Below are positions 8,565 to 17,239 of a stretch of DNA of 64,000 nt, in pieces; position 1 is the first letter of the stretch, and every line of letters begins with the position of its first letter. The stretch spans positions 437,930 to 501,929 of the forward strand of contig NZ_JAKCWP010000002.1 in assembly GCF_028767125.1 (NCBI RefSeq), read 5' to 3'. Origin of the DNA: Chelativorans sp. YIM 93263 (GTDB lineage: Bacteria > Pseudomonadota > Alphaproteobacteria > Rhizobiales > Rhizobiaceae). Below the pieces are notes generated by a model. It searched no databases and was not told the DNA's origin. It was given only the letters and a program-made list of their open reading frames with translations. Both the position numbers and the translations under genes were made by a program.

Positions 8565-9539
8565 GTGCCTGAATTACCCACTGCGGCCGATGTCGCCGAT
8601 GCAGCCCGTGTGATCTCCGGCGTGGCGCTTCGCACGCCGCTCCTGACCTCGCCCGAGCTCGATACCATCACCGGTGCCAGGGTGTTCCTGAAGGCGGAGA
8701 CACTGCAGCGCGCCGGCGCCTTCAAATTTCGTGGTGCGTATAACCGTCTCTCACGCATCCCCGACGAGCGCAAAGCGGTCGGTGTGGTGGCATTGTCTTC
8801 CGGAAACCATGCGCTTGGCGTCGCCACGGCCGCCAGATTGCTCGGCATCCGCGCCACCAGCGTGATGCCGATGGACAGTCCCGCGACGAAACGGGAGCGT
8901 ACGGCCGCAGCCGGTGCGGAGGTGGTGCTGTTCGATCGCGACAAAGACGACCGTGTGGCCGTGGCCAACGGGATCGCCGAGGAGCGTGGCGCTATTGTCG
9001 TCCCGCCATTCGAAGATTTCTTCATCATCGCTGGACAGGGAACCGTCGGCCGCGAAATCGTCGAAGACCTGAACGAGCTGAAACTCACGCCCGACGCGGT
9101 CCTCTTTCCCTGCGGGGGCGGCGGACTGCTCGCGGGAAGCGCCCTGGCGATCCACGACCAAGCACCGTCAACGGAGCTCTACTCCGTGGAACCGGAAGAA
9201 TTCGACGATCACGCGCGATCGTTCATCGCGGGCGAACGACGAGCCAATCAGAAAGCCTCCGGTTCGATTTGCGACGGGCTGTTGGTTCAGATGCCGGGCG
9301 AACTTACCTTCCAGATAAACAAGCAGCATGTCACGGGAGGCCTGATCGTCTCGGAGGAAGAGGTAAAGCGGGCCGTTGCTTTCGCCTTCCGTGAACTGAA
9401 GCTGGTGGTGGAACCCTCCGGAGCGGCGGCTCTTGCTGCTTTGCTGAGCCAGCACATCGATGTGAGGGGGCAAACGGTCGCCATCGTTCTCACCGGCGGC
9501 AATGTCGATGCCGGCCTGTTTGCCAAACTCATATCCTGA
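8565..9539 (+). CDS. PLP-dependent threonine/serine dehydratase family enzyme
   Basis: 324 residues, fold-type II PLP enzyme of the threonine ammonia-lyase / serine racemase / hydroxyaspartate ammonia-lyase group. The Schiff-base Lys54 lies in AFKFRGAYN, the substrate loop SSGNHALG at 78-85 and the phosphate-binding PCGGGGLLAG at 182-191. It lacks the C-terminal ACT domain of biosynthetic IlvA, so it is a catabolic-length form. Start: GTG at 8565 has AGGA 7-8 bases upstream and the family's N-terminus begins there; the reading frame runs further upstream through the LysR gene. Hydroxyectoine-type EutB or serine racemase are alternatives. Exact substrate is not determinable here. Confidence 0.85.
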   Translation: MPELPTAADVADAARVISGVALRTPLLTSPELDTITGARVFLKAETLQRAGAFKFRGAYNRLSRIPDERKAVGVVALSSGNHALGVATAARLLGIRATSVMPMDSPATKRERTAAAGAEVVLFDRDKDDRVAVANGIAEERGAIVVPPFEDFFIIAGQGTVGREIVEDLNELKLTPDAVLFPCGGGGLLAGSALAIHDQAPSTELYSVEPEEFDDHARSFIAGERRANQKASGSICDGLLVQMPGELTFQINKQHVTGGLIVSEEEVKRAVAFAFRELKLVVEPSGAAALAALLSQHIDVRGQTVAIVLTGGNVDAGLFAKLIS

Positions 9540-9594
9540 AGGGCTACTCCTGAAGCAATGAACCTGGAAATCTTGTGACGAGCGAGAGAGGTGC

Positions 9595-9640
9595 CCCACC
9601 CAAGTTCACCTGGCTATAAAGCAAGATGAACTTGGGTGGG
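9595..9640. repeat. Perfect 14-bp inverted repeat with 18-base loop
   Basis: The sequence at 9595-9608 is the exact reverse complement of 9627-9640. It lies between two convergent genes, where a terminator would be expected, but there is no T-run on either side. It could be a rho-independent-like stop signal lacking a U-tract, a protein-binding site, or the trace of a mobile element. Confidence 0.6.
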
Positions 9641-9778
9641 AGCGGCTGTGCAAAGCTGCGGCCTTGAAGAGCCAGGCGCAACACGAGCCTTTACCGTGAG
9701 CTTCCTGAGCGTGCCTAAATACGAAACACGAGGGCGGACTTCCGAGTAAATCGCGCACCTCGTCAATTCATCATGACC

Positions 9779-11236
9779 TTAAAGCCCCAGCCCGCCGATG
9801 CAGACGTACTTGGTATCGAGATAGTCCTCAATGCCCTGATGTCCGCCTTCCTTGCCGAGGCCGGATTCCTTCAGGCCGCCGAACGGGGCTTCGACGGTGG
9901 TGATAATGCCCTCGTTCACCCCGATGAGACCGTATCTCAGGCCCTCCATGACGCGGAACGTGCGCCCCAGGTCGCCGGTATAGAAGTAGCAGGCGAGGCC
10001 GAAAATCGTATCGTTGGCGAGAGCCACGCCTTCATCCTCTTCCTTGAAGCGGAATATGGGCGAAACGGGCCCGAAGATCTCCTCCTGCATGAAGCGCATG
10101 TCCGGCGAAGCATCCGAAATCACGGTGGGCTCGAAGAAGGTGCCGCCCAGCGCATGGCGATTACCGCCAGCGACCACCTTGGCACCCTTGCTTGTCGCGT
10201 CAGCGATCAGCTCCTCGACCTTCTCCACCGCACTTTGGTCGATCAGCGGCCCCTGTTGGGTGCCATCCTCCAGCCCGGAGCCGACTTTCAGTTCGTTGGT
10301 CGCTTGAATCAGTTTCTCAACAAACTGGTCGTAAACACCCTCCTGCACAAAGAATCTGTTCGTGCAAACGCAGGTCTGGCCGGAGTTGCGATACTTCGCG
10401 GCGACCGCTCCCTGCACGGCCCGGTCCACATCGGCATCGTCGAAAACCAGGAACGGCGCATTGCCGCCGAGCTCCATCGAGACCTTCTTGACCGTATCCG
10501 CCGACTTCTTGATGAGCATCTTGCCGATCTCAGTCGAGCCGGTGAAGGTGATCTTGCGCACCAACGGGTTCTCGCACAGCTCGTCGCCGATCTCCGAGGC
10601 CGAGCCGGTCACGATATTCACCACGCCTTTCGGGATACCTGCCTCCTCGGCCAGAACGCCCCAGGCAAGCCCGGAATAAGGCGTCTGCGTGGCCGGCTTG
10701 GCAACAGTCGTACAGCCCGCCGCCAGCGCCGGGCCGATCTTGCGCGCCAGCATGGAAGACGGGAAATTCCACGGCGTGATGGCGCCGATGACGCCGACCG
10801 GCTCCTTCGTCACCATAATGCGCCGGTCCGCCCAGGGCGACGGCACGAGATCGCCATAAGCGCGCCGGCCTTCCTCGGCGAACCACAGCACATAGGCCGC
10901 CGACATGCCGACCTCGCCCTTGGCTTCCGCCAGCGGCTTGCCCTGCTCCAGAACGAGCAGTTCGGCGAGCGCATCCTGATTGTCCATGATCGCGTCGTGA
11001 AGCTTTCGCAGGAGCACCGCGCGCTCGTTCGCGGATGTTTTCTTCCACGAATGAAAAGCCTTGTCTGCCGCCTCGATCGCCCGGCGTGTTTCGGTCCTGC
11101 CGCCCTTCGGTATGGTACCGATCGTCTGTCCCGCCGCCGGGTTCGTGACTTCGACCGTCGCGCCGGAGTCGGCTCCGACCCAGGCACCGTCGATGTAGTT
11201 TGCCTCGCGCAGAAACTGGCTTGTTTTCTGGAGCAT
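9779..11236 (-). CDS. gabD: Succinate-semialdehyde dehydrogenase (NAD(P)+)
   Basis: 485 residues, the usual GabD length. It oxidises succinate semialdehyde to succinate, the last step of GABA breakdown. The aldehyde dehydrogenase fold carries catalytic Cys289 in GQTCVCTNRF (with the neighbouring Cys291 seen in GabD enzymes), the general base Glu255 in MELGGNAP, and the cofactor-site segment ITPWNFP. The ATG at 11236 follows a GAGGAA-type ribosome site. The aminotransferase at 29308-30693 could supply the semialdehyde but is 18 kb away. A related omega-semialdehyde substrate such as glutarate semialdehyde is possible. Confidence 0.9.
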   Translation of the reverse strand: MLQKTSQFLREANYIDGAWVGADSGATVEVTNPAAGQTIGTIPKGGRTETRRAIEAADKAFHSWKKTSANERAVLLRKLHDAIMDNQDALAELLVLEQGKPLAEAKGEVGMSAAYVLWFAEEGRRAYGDLVPSPWADRRIMVTKEPVGVIGAITPWNFPSSMLARKIGPALAAGCTTVAKPATQTPYSGLAWGVLAEEAGIPKGVVNIVTGSASEIGDELCENPLVRKITFTGSTEIGKMLIKKSADTVKKVSMELGGNAPFLVFDDADVDRAVQGAVAAKYRNSGQTCVCTNRFFVQEGVYDQFVEKLIQATNELKVGSGLEDGTQQGPLIDQSAVEKVEELIADATSKGAKVVAGGNRHALGGTFFEPTVISDASPDMRFMQEEIFGPVSPIFRFKEEDEGVALANDTIFGLACYFYTGDLGRTFRVMEGLRYGLIGVNEGIITTVEAPFGGLKESGLGKEGGHQGIEDYLDTKYVCIGGLGL

Positions 11237-11400
11237 TCTTTCCTCCTCGGCGCCGCGGATAAAGCGCCTTGTTCCGCATGAAAATCGAGTATCAGCCGAA
11301 AAGCGCTTCGCCGAATTCGCCTTGCGGGTATCAGCGGAGCCAACTTGCCTTGGAAACTAACGTCCGATCTAACGAATGCAAGTTTCCCGTTGTATATCCA

Positions 11401-12351
11401 TCATCCGAACGCCCACTGGGCCACGACCAGCCAGAACGACGTCGTCACCACCGCCGAGGCGGTCGCGATGGTCATGGCGTTGGAGGCCAGCGCCTGGCCG
11501 GTGCGGAACTGCGAGGCGATGAGATAGGGATTGACGCCGGATGGCAGTGCCGCGGCCGCAACGGCCACCTTGGCAGTCAAGGGCGGCAAGCCGAACAGCT
11601 TTGCAAAAACGAGCGCCGCCGCCGGCATCAGAAAAAGCTTAAGCGCCGCGACAACGAGAGCCGGGCGCACGTTCCCGCTGATGCCGTAGCGGCGCAGGCT
11701 AAGCCCCATCGCAAACAGCGCGACCGGCCCGGCAACATCCGCCAGCGCATCGATCAGCCGTTCGAGCAGCGCCGGCATCGAGAGCCCCGTCACGCGCCAC
11801 AAGAGCCCGGCCAGAATACCGATGACGAGCGGATTGGACAGGAGGGTGCGTGCAAAATCCCGCGTCATATCCAGCCATCCCGGCCGTTCGCCTGCCTTGC
11901 TGCCCAAAAGTGCGAACAGCAGAATTGACGCCGCGGTCATAACCGGCAAGTGGACGGACACGAGGAGCGAGAGGATTTCGAAGCCCTCCTGCCCGTAAAC
12001 GCCCAGCATGAACGGTATCCCGATCAAAACCAGGTTCGAAAATCCGGCGGCCAGGCCTCCGACGACCCCGGCGCGACTGTCGCGTCCGAAAACGCGAACC
12101 GTTATGAGCTGGGACAGCCCCCATGTGACCACGATTGCCGAAAAATAGACCGCCCACAGCCCCAGCGGGAGGCTGCCGGCGAAATCGGCTTGTGACATGG
12201 TGCGAAAAAGAAGCAGCGGGACGGCGACGGATACGGCAAACTCGGTGAGCGCCGTATCGGTCTCCTGCTTCAACAGGCCGGACCAGCCGCTGAAGTAGCC
12301 GAGTGCGACAAGACCGAAAACGAATGCGACGGTGGCAGCAAGGGGCGACAT
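11401..12351 (-). CDS. AEC-family (auxin efflux carrier) permease
   Basis: 316 residues with about ten hydrophobic segments. The N-terminal LVALGYFSGWSGLL, the mid-protein GFSNLVLIGIPFML and the C-terminal SGVNPYLIASQF are typical of AEC transporters such as MdcF and YfdV. Members move organic acids or small metabolites; the substrate here is unknown. The start at 12351 was preferred because the first transmembrane helix begins there; an in-frame ATG 22 codons earlier cannot be excluded since neither has a strong ribosome site. Divergent from the gene at 12488. Confidence 0.85.
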   Translation of the reverse strand: MSPLAATVAFVFGLVALGYFSGWSGLLKQETDTALTEFAVSVAVPLLLFRTMSQADFAGSLPLGLWAVYFSAIVVTWGLSQLITVRVFGRDSRAGVVGGLAAGFSNLVLIGIPFMLGVYGQEGFEILSLLVSVHLPVMTAASILLFALLGSKAGERPGWLDMTRDFARTLLSNPLVIGILAGLLWRVTGLSMPALLERLIDALADVAGPVALFAMGLSLRRYGISGNVRPALVVAALKLFLMPAAALVFAKLFGLPPLTAKVAVAAAALPSGVNPYLIASQFRTGQALASNAMTIATASAVVTTSFWLVVAQWAFG

Positions 12352-12487
12352 CGCGGTCCGCTTTATGGCATGTAGCGGGTGCCGGCAAGTGAGATGCGGC
12401 AGGTTGTCCTCACGCAATATTATGTGATGCTGATTGTATGTGCGGGCACACCACCTCTATATGATTGGGAACAGCAAGGAAATTTTG

Positions 12488-13039
12488 ATGCTTCGTGCCG
12501 CCGTTCTCATCTTCGTTCTCCTCGCTGCGCTTCCCGTGGCAGCCACGGAGGCCGGCTGGGCGCTCTTGCGCTATGGCGGCCAGGTTATCCTCATCAACCA
12601 CGCGCATTCACCGGGCGGCAACGAGCCGGCGAATTTCGACATCGAGAACTGCGCCACCCAGCGCAACCTCTCCAGCGAGGGTGAACAGCAGGCACGGCGC
12701 ATGGGCGCGCTCTTCTTTGCCCGTGCGGCGCCGGTTCAACAGGTATTGAGCAGCGGCTATTGCCGGGCGCGGGATACGGCCGATCTCGCCTTCGATACCG
12801 ACGTGGAGATTTTCACGCCGCTGAATCCGCCTTCGCCCGATCCGGAGTTGCAGGACGCCCAACTTGAAGAGCTGCGCGAGCGCATCAACACGTATAGCGG
12901 CGCAGGAAATCTGATCATGATCACCCATACGCAAACCATAGAAGCCGTGGCCGGCGTGCGCCCGCGGGACGCCGAAGCTGTCATCCTGTCCCGCTCCGAT
13001 GACGAGATCGGCGTTGCCGCGCGCATAAACTTCAACTGA
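12488..13039 (+). CDS. Exported histidine-phosphatase-superfamily protein with altered RHG motif
   Basis: 183 residues. A signal peptide covers about 1-19 (hydrophobic LIFVLLAALPVAA). The fold signatures of the phosphoglycerate-mutase-like branch are present: CATQRNLSSEG, SSGYCRARDTA with its conserved Arg, and the C-terminal catalytic His in ITHTQT. The first motif, normally Arg-His-Gly/Ala, reads Asn-His-Ala (LINHAHSPGG), so the phosphate-binding Arg appears lost. An AAGGA site precedes the ATG. It may be an attenuated phosphatase or a binding protein. It lies 105 bases before acpXL, possibly by chance. Confidence 0.8.
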   Translation: MLRAAVLIFVLLAALPVAATEAGWALLRYGGQVILINHAHSPGGNEPANFDIENCATQRNLSSEGEQQARRMGALFFARAAPVQQVLSSGYCRARDTADLAFDTDVEIFTPLNPPSPDPELQDAQLEELRERINTYSGAGNLIMITHTQTIEAVAGVRPRDAEAVILSRSDDEIGVAARINFN

Positions 13040-13144
13040 CTTTGCCGGGGGCAACCACCGTTCTGCCCTTTTCCTGCCTAGAAAAACCGATTAGACAGCC
13101 ATCGTTTATCAAGGAACCGAATCCCGTTTCAGGGGAAACCTGCA

Positions 13145-13423
13145 GTGACAACAACATTCGACAAGGTTGCCGATATCATCGCCGAAACCAGCGAGATTGA
13201 CCGCGACACGATTACGCCCGAAAGCCACACCATTGACGATCTCGGCATCGACAGCCTGGATTTCCTGGACATTGTCTTTGCCATCGATAAAGAGTTCGGC
13301 ATCAAGGTGCCGCTCGAAAAATGGACACAGGAAGTCAACGACGGCAAAGTCGGGGCGGACGAATACTTCGTCATGAAGAATCTGTGCTCCAAGATCGATT
13401 CGCTGGTGGCCGAAAAGGCTTAG
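13145..13423 (+). CDS. acpXL: Acyl carrier protein AcpXL
   Basis: 92 residues. AcpXL carries the growing 27-hydroxyoctacosanoic (very-long-chain) fatty acid before its transfer to lipid A in Rhizobiales. The phosphopantetheine attachment Ser37 lies in [15 protein letters not shown]. The chain is longer and more C-terminally extended than house-keeping AcpP, as AcpXL is. The start is GTG, in frame right at the N-terminal [12 protein letters not shown]. It heads a cluster with fabF2XL, fabF1XL, adhXL and lpxXL. The fabZ-type dehydratase usually found next to it is not here. Confidence 0.96.
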   Translation: MTTTFDKVADIIAETSEIDRDTITPESHTIDDLGIDSLDFLDIVFAIDKEFGIKVPLEKWTQEVNDGKVGADEYFVMKNLCSKIDSLVAEKA

Positions 13424-13451
13424 GAACGCCAGGGACAGCGTGCGAGGCGAC

Positions 13452-14636
13452 ATGAATCCGACAGATGTGGTCATCACCGGGATGGGCATCGTCTCCTCGC
13501 TCGGGCTCGGCCCCGACGCGCATTGGCAGGCGCTGACGAAAAAGACGCCTGTCCCGGTTCTCGACCGGGAGCGTTTTGCCCCCTACACGGTCCACCCCCT
13601 GCCCGAGATCGACTGGAGCGAGCAGATCCCGCGCCGCGGCGATCAGCGTCAGATGGGCACCTGGCAGCGCCTTGGCACCTATACGGCCGGGCTTGCGCTC
13701 GACGATGCCGGGATCAAGGCCGACGAGGCGCTCTGCGCTTCCATGGACATGGTCGTGGCGGCCGGCGGCGGCGAGCGGGACGTGGACGTCGACCAGGCCA
13801 TTCTGGACGAATCGCTTTCGCGCAACGATCACGATGTCCTCATCAACGAGAAGCTGACCACGGAACTGCGCCCGACGCTGTTCCTCTCACAGCTTTCGAA
13901 CCTCCTGGCCGGCAATATCTCCATCGTGCACAAGGTCACCGGCTCCTCGCGTACCTTCATGGGCGAGGAAGGCGCGGGTGTCTCGGCCATCGAGACCGCG
14001 GCCGCGCGCATCCGCTCAGGGCAGTCGAGCCATATTCTGGTCGGCGCGGCCTTTCAGACGGAGCATCCCGACATGCTCCTTTCCTATGAGTTGGCCGGCC
14101 ATCTTCAGCGTGATGCGTGGTCGCCGGTCTGGCAGCGCGATGACGAAAAAGGTGGTGGCATCATAACAGGCTCGGGCGCGGCCTTTCTGGTGCTCGAATC
14201 GCGCGAGCACGCAGAGGAGCGCGGACGAGACGCCTATGCGGCGATCGGCACGGTCCTGTCGGGCCGCGCACGCCGCCAGGGACGCGCCTTTCAGGAGCAT
14301 CTGGACGGAATGCTGGAGGCCTTCTCCGGCAATCGGGAACCGATTCTCGGCCTGTCGGGCGCCTCCGGCGCACACGCGGCAACGCAAGCCGAAAAAGCGG
14401 CTTTGGAAGGGCGGAAGATCGTCACGCGGGGCTTTTCCAGTCTGACCGGGCACCTCAAGGAAGCGCAGTTCCCGTTCGCCGTGGCGCTTGCCGCGCTTGC
14501 CGTTCATCACGAGGCGTCCTACCCGGCCTTCGACATGGAAAACGAAAAGGCCTTTGACGCCGCGCCCTCGGCGGCCCTTGCCACGACAATCGGCTATAAT
14601 TGTTTCGAAGGCATGGGACTCGTCGTCAAGGCCTGA
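13452..14636 (+). CDS. fabF2XL: Beta-ketoacyl-ACP synthase-like protein FabF2XL, active-site Cys absent
   Basis: 394 residues, thiolase/ketosynthase fold. It matches the fabF2 position of the AcpXL cluster. The segment that carries the nucleophile in ketosynthases (TACASGA in the next gene) reads TGSSRTF at 163-169, with no Cys. The C-terminal Gly-His (SSLTGHLKEAQ) is kept, but the HGTST motif is not recognisable. This resembles chain-length-factor subunits that pair with an active ketosynthase, so it probably works as a heterodimer with FabF1XL; that is inference. The ATG at 13452 has GAGG 5-9 bases upstream and lies 28 bases after acpXL. Confidence 0.85.
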   Translation: MNPTDVVITGMGIVSSLGLGPDAHWQALTKKTPVPVLDRERFAPYTVHPLPEIDWSEQIPRRGDQRQMGTWQRLGTYTAGLALDDAGIKADEALCASMDMVVAAGGGERDVDVDQAILDESLSRNDHDVLINEKLTTELRPTLFLSQLSNLLAGNISIVHKVTGSSRTFMGEEGAGVSAIETAAARIRSGQSSHILVGAAFQTEHPDMLLSYELAGHLQRDAWSPVWQRDDEKGGGIITGSGAAFLVLESREHAEERGRDAYAAIGTVLSGRARRQGRAFQEHLDGMLEAFSGNREPILGLSGASGAHAATQAEKAALEGRKIVTRGFSSLTGHLKEAQFPFAVALAALAVHHEASYPAFDMENEKAFDAAPSAALATTIGYNCFEGMGLVVKA

Positions 14637-14653
14637 GCAGGAAGGAGCACGGC

Positions 14654-15922
14654 GTGAAAACGACCGACAGTTTCGCAAGACCGCTCGTGGCGGTGACCGG
14701 CATGGGCGTCGTCACGTCCCTCGGTCAGGGCAAGGAGGAAAACTGGGCCGCGCTGACCGATGGCAAGTCCGGCATTCACCGCATTACCCGCTTTCCCATC
14801 GATCATCTGGCGACCACCATCTCCGGCATGGTCGATTTCCTGCCCGAAAGCCGGCAGGGTGCGAGCGCCTTGACCCATGCGCTGGCCGATCTTGCCGCCG
14901 ACGAGGCGATTGCCGAGGCCGACCTTGCGCGTGGCGATTTCGACGGCCCCCTTTTCCTTGCCTCCCCGCCCGTCGAACTCGATTGGCATAATCGCCTGCG
15001 TCTTTATGGCGAGTCGGATCGCTCGGAGGGCTGGCGCAGCTTGATCCAGCAAGCGCGCGAGACCAGAGAGAAAGCGCTTTTTGAGGAAAGCCAGTTCGCC
15101 TCCATAGCCGACCGGCTGGCGGAAAAATACGGCACACGCGGCCTGCCCGTCACGCTTTCCACCGCCTGCGCCTCCGGCGCCACGGCCATCCAGCTCGGTG
15201 TCGAGGCCATTCGCCGGGGCGAATGCGACCGGGCGCTGGCCATCGGTTCCGACGGCTCGGCGACCGCCGAGGCCCTCATCCGCTTTCTGCTGCTTTCGGC
15301 GCTTTCCACGCAGAACGACAATCCGGAAAAGGCCTCCAAGCCCTTCACCAAGGATCGCGACGGCTTTGTGCTCGCCGAAGGCTCTGCCGCGCTCGTCCTC
15401 GAATCGCTTGAAAGCGCCCTGGCCCGCGGCGCGGAGGTTCTGGGCATCGTGCGCGGTTGCGGGGAAAAGGCGGACGATTTCCACCGCACGCGCTCGAAGC
15501 CGGATGGATCGCCGGCCATCGCCGCGGTGGAAGCCGCGCTGTCCGATGCCGGGATGAATGCGGACGAGATCGACTATATCAACGCCCACGGCACCTCGAC
15601 GCCGGAAAACGACAAGATGGAGCATATGTCGCTTTCCGCGGTTTTTGGCGAGCGGATGCCCACCCTGCCCATTTCTTCCAACAAGTCGATGATCGGCCAC
15701 ACGCTCTCCGCGGCCGGCGCGGTGGAGGCGGTTTTCTCACTGATGACCATGCGTGAAGGCGTAATCCCGCCCACGATCAACTACGACAATCCTGATCCCT
15801 CCATCGCGCTCGACGTCGTTCCCAACACCAAGCGAGAGGCGGAGGTCGCGACCGTGCTTTCGAACTCCTTCGGCTTTGGCGGCCAGAACACGTGTCTGGT
15901 GATGGCTCGGGAAGCAGGATGA
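14654..15922 (+). CDS. fabF1XL: Beta-ketoacyl-ACP synthase FabF1XL
   Basis: 422 residues, FabF-type condensing enzyme of very-long-chain fatty acid synthesis on AcpXL. The full catalytic triad is present: Cys172 in STACASGA, His312 in NAHGTST and His349 in SMIGHTLSA. A GFGGQN loop near the C-terminus is intact. The GTG start at 14654 is chosen because AAGGAG lies about 6 bases upstream and 17 bases separate it from the fabF2XL stop. It is likely co-transcribed and partnered with the Cys-less FabF2XL. Confidence 0.93.
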   Translation: MKTTDSFARPLVAVTGMGVVTSLGQGKEENWAALTDGKSGIHRITRFPIDHLATTISGMVDFLPESRQGASALTHALADLAADEAIAEADLARGDFDGPLFLASPPVELDWHNRLRLYGESDRSEGWRSLIQQARETREKALFEESQFASIADRLAEKYGTRGLPVTLSTACASGATAIQLGVEAIRRGECDRALAIGSDGSATAEALIRFLLLSALSTQNDNPEKASKPFTKDRDGFVLAEGSAALVLESLESALARGAEVLGIVRGCGEKADDFHRTRSKPDGSPAIAAVEAALSDAGMNADEIDYINAHGTSTPENDKMEHMSLSAVFGERMPTLPISSNKSMIGHTLSAAGAVEAVFSLMTMREGVIPPTINYDNPDPSIALDVVPNTKREAEVATVLSNSFGFGGQNTCLVMAREAG

Positions 15923-15924
15923 AA

Positions 15925-16034
15925 CGGGCGAATAGCAAAATAGCGGGTAGCGAATAGTGAGTTTTGCATCTGCAAGTTTGCCGTCCTCTCGGCTCTTTCC
16001 TATCCGCTACTTTCTACTCGCTATCCGCTTTTCC
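15925..16034. repeat. Imperfect inverted repeat of the intergenic 'TAGCGAATAG' type
   Basis: The left arm (about 15925-15959) contains repeated units such as AGCGGGTAGCGAATAG. The right arm (about 16000-16034) contains CTATCCGCTACTTTCTACTCGCTATCCGC, broken here only by description; the two are near reverse complements. It fills the gap between fabF1XL and adhXL and looks like a dispersed palindromic intergenic repeat rather than a terminator, as no T-run follows. Confidence 0.55.
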
Positions 16035-16049
16035 TCGAGGCATTGACCC

Positions 16050-17078
16050 ATGCGCGCACTACAACTGGTCGCAGACCGCAATCTCGAAATTGCCGACATC
16101 TCACCACCGTCCGCCCCCGGCCAGGGCGAGGTGACGGTCCGCATCGCTGCCGTCGCGCTCAACCACATCGACGTGTGGGGTTGGCGCGGCATGGCGTTTG
16201 CAAAGCGCAAGTTGCCGCTCGTCATTGGTGCAGAAGCTTCCGGCATTGTTGACGCGGTCGGTCCAGGTGTGAGCGACCTGGTTCCCGGTCAGCTTGTCTC
16301 CATCTATGGCGCACGTACCTGCGGGCTCTGCCGCCCTTGCCGCGAGGGCCGCGACAATCTTTGTGAGCATGTCGGCGGCGTTCACGGCTTTCATCTCGAC
16401 GGTTTTGCCCAGGAAAAGATCAATCTGCCGGCCCGCCTGCTCGTCCCTGCCCCGCCCGGAGCGGACGAGATTGCCGCTGCCGTCGCCCCCGTCACCTTTG
16501 GCACGGTCGAGCACATGCTGTTTGACAACGCGAAGCTGGAGCCGGGCGAGACGATCCTGGTTCACGCCGGCGGTTCCGGTATCGGCTCCGCTGCAATCCA
16601 GCTCGCCAAGCGCATGGGATGCACGGTTATCACCACCGTCGGCTCGGACGATAAGGCCGAAAAGGCATCGGCACTGGGGGCGGACCACGTCATCAATTAC
16701 CGTGAAGACCGCTTCGAAGGCGTCGTGCGCAAGATCACCAAGAAGCGCGGCGTGGATGTGGTCTTCGAGCATGTCGGTGCCGACACTTGGGCGGGCTCCA
16801 TGCTGTGCATGAAGCGCGGAGGCCGGCTCGTCACCTGCGGCTCCACCTCAGGTGTCTCGACGAACATGAACCTGATGCAGCTCTTCCAGCAGCAGTTGAA
16901 GATCTTCGGCTCCTTCGGCTGCCGCATGGAGAACATGGCCGACGCCATGCAGAAGATGGCCGCCGGAATCGTCACGCCTGTCATCGATACCGAAGTCGGC
17001 TTCGAGGATATCGACAAGGCGCTGGAGCGCATGGAAACCCGCGATGTCTTCGGCAAGATCGTCCTGCGGGTTGATTAG
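16050..17078 (+). CDS. adhXL: Zinc-type alcohol dehydrogenase / quinone oxidoreductase of the AcpXL cluster
   Basis: 342 residues, MDR superfamily. The GroES-like domain is at about 1-130 and the Rossmann NAD(P) domain at about 150-290, with HAGGSGIGSAAIQLAK as nucleotide-binding glycine motif. Cys-rich CGLCRPCREGRDNLC supplies a structural zinc lobe. In rhizobia a gene of this type lies between fabF1XL and lpxXL and is thought to act on the very-long-chain acyl intermediate, possibly as an enoyl reductase; the reaction is not proven. The ATG at 16050 immediately follows the repeat at 15925-16034. Confidence 0.85.
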   Translation: MRALQLVADRNLEIADISPPSAPGQGEVTVRIAAVALNHIDVWGWRGMAFAKRKLPLVIGAEASGIVDAVGPGVSDLVPGQLVSIYGARTCGLCRPCREGRDNLCEHVGGVHGFHLDGFAQEKINLPARLLVPAPPGADEIAAAVAPVTFGTVEHMLFDNAKLEPGETILVHAGGSGIGSAAIQLAKRMGCTVITTVGSDDKAEKASALGADHVINYREDRFEGVVRKITKKRGVDVVFEHVGADTWAGSMLCMKRGGRLVTCGSTSGVSTNMNLMQLFQQQLKIFGSFGCRMENMADAMQKMAAGIVTPVIDTEVGFEDIDKALERMETRDVFGKIVLRVD

Positions 17079-17145
17079 GAGACCATTTTGCGTCGGTGCT
17101 GGCCTCCTCTGCTGATATCGTTGTCTCCCGTAGCGAAGCGGGACG

Positions 17146-17178
17146 GCTCAGGCATGGATCCTCGAGTCAAGCCTGAGC
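17146..17178. repeat. Palindromic dispersed repeat (GGCATGGATCCTCG type)
   Basis: A perfect 8-bp stem (17146-17153 with 17171-17178) encloses ATGGATCCTCGAG. A related sequence occurs at 26206-26265. Such elements are common between genes in Mesorhizobium-like genomes. It may also end transcription after adhXL. Confidence 0.55.
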
Positions 17179-17239
17179 AGTTTCACTTACAAGACGGCCG
17201 ACGCCCACGCCCCCAGCCAAGCACCCTGCCCGGCGCGAA

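Noticed and set aside
9773-11281. A 502-codon + strand frame opposite gabD
   Set aside because: Mirror of gabD, no conserved domain, no ribosome site.
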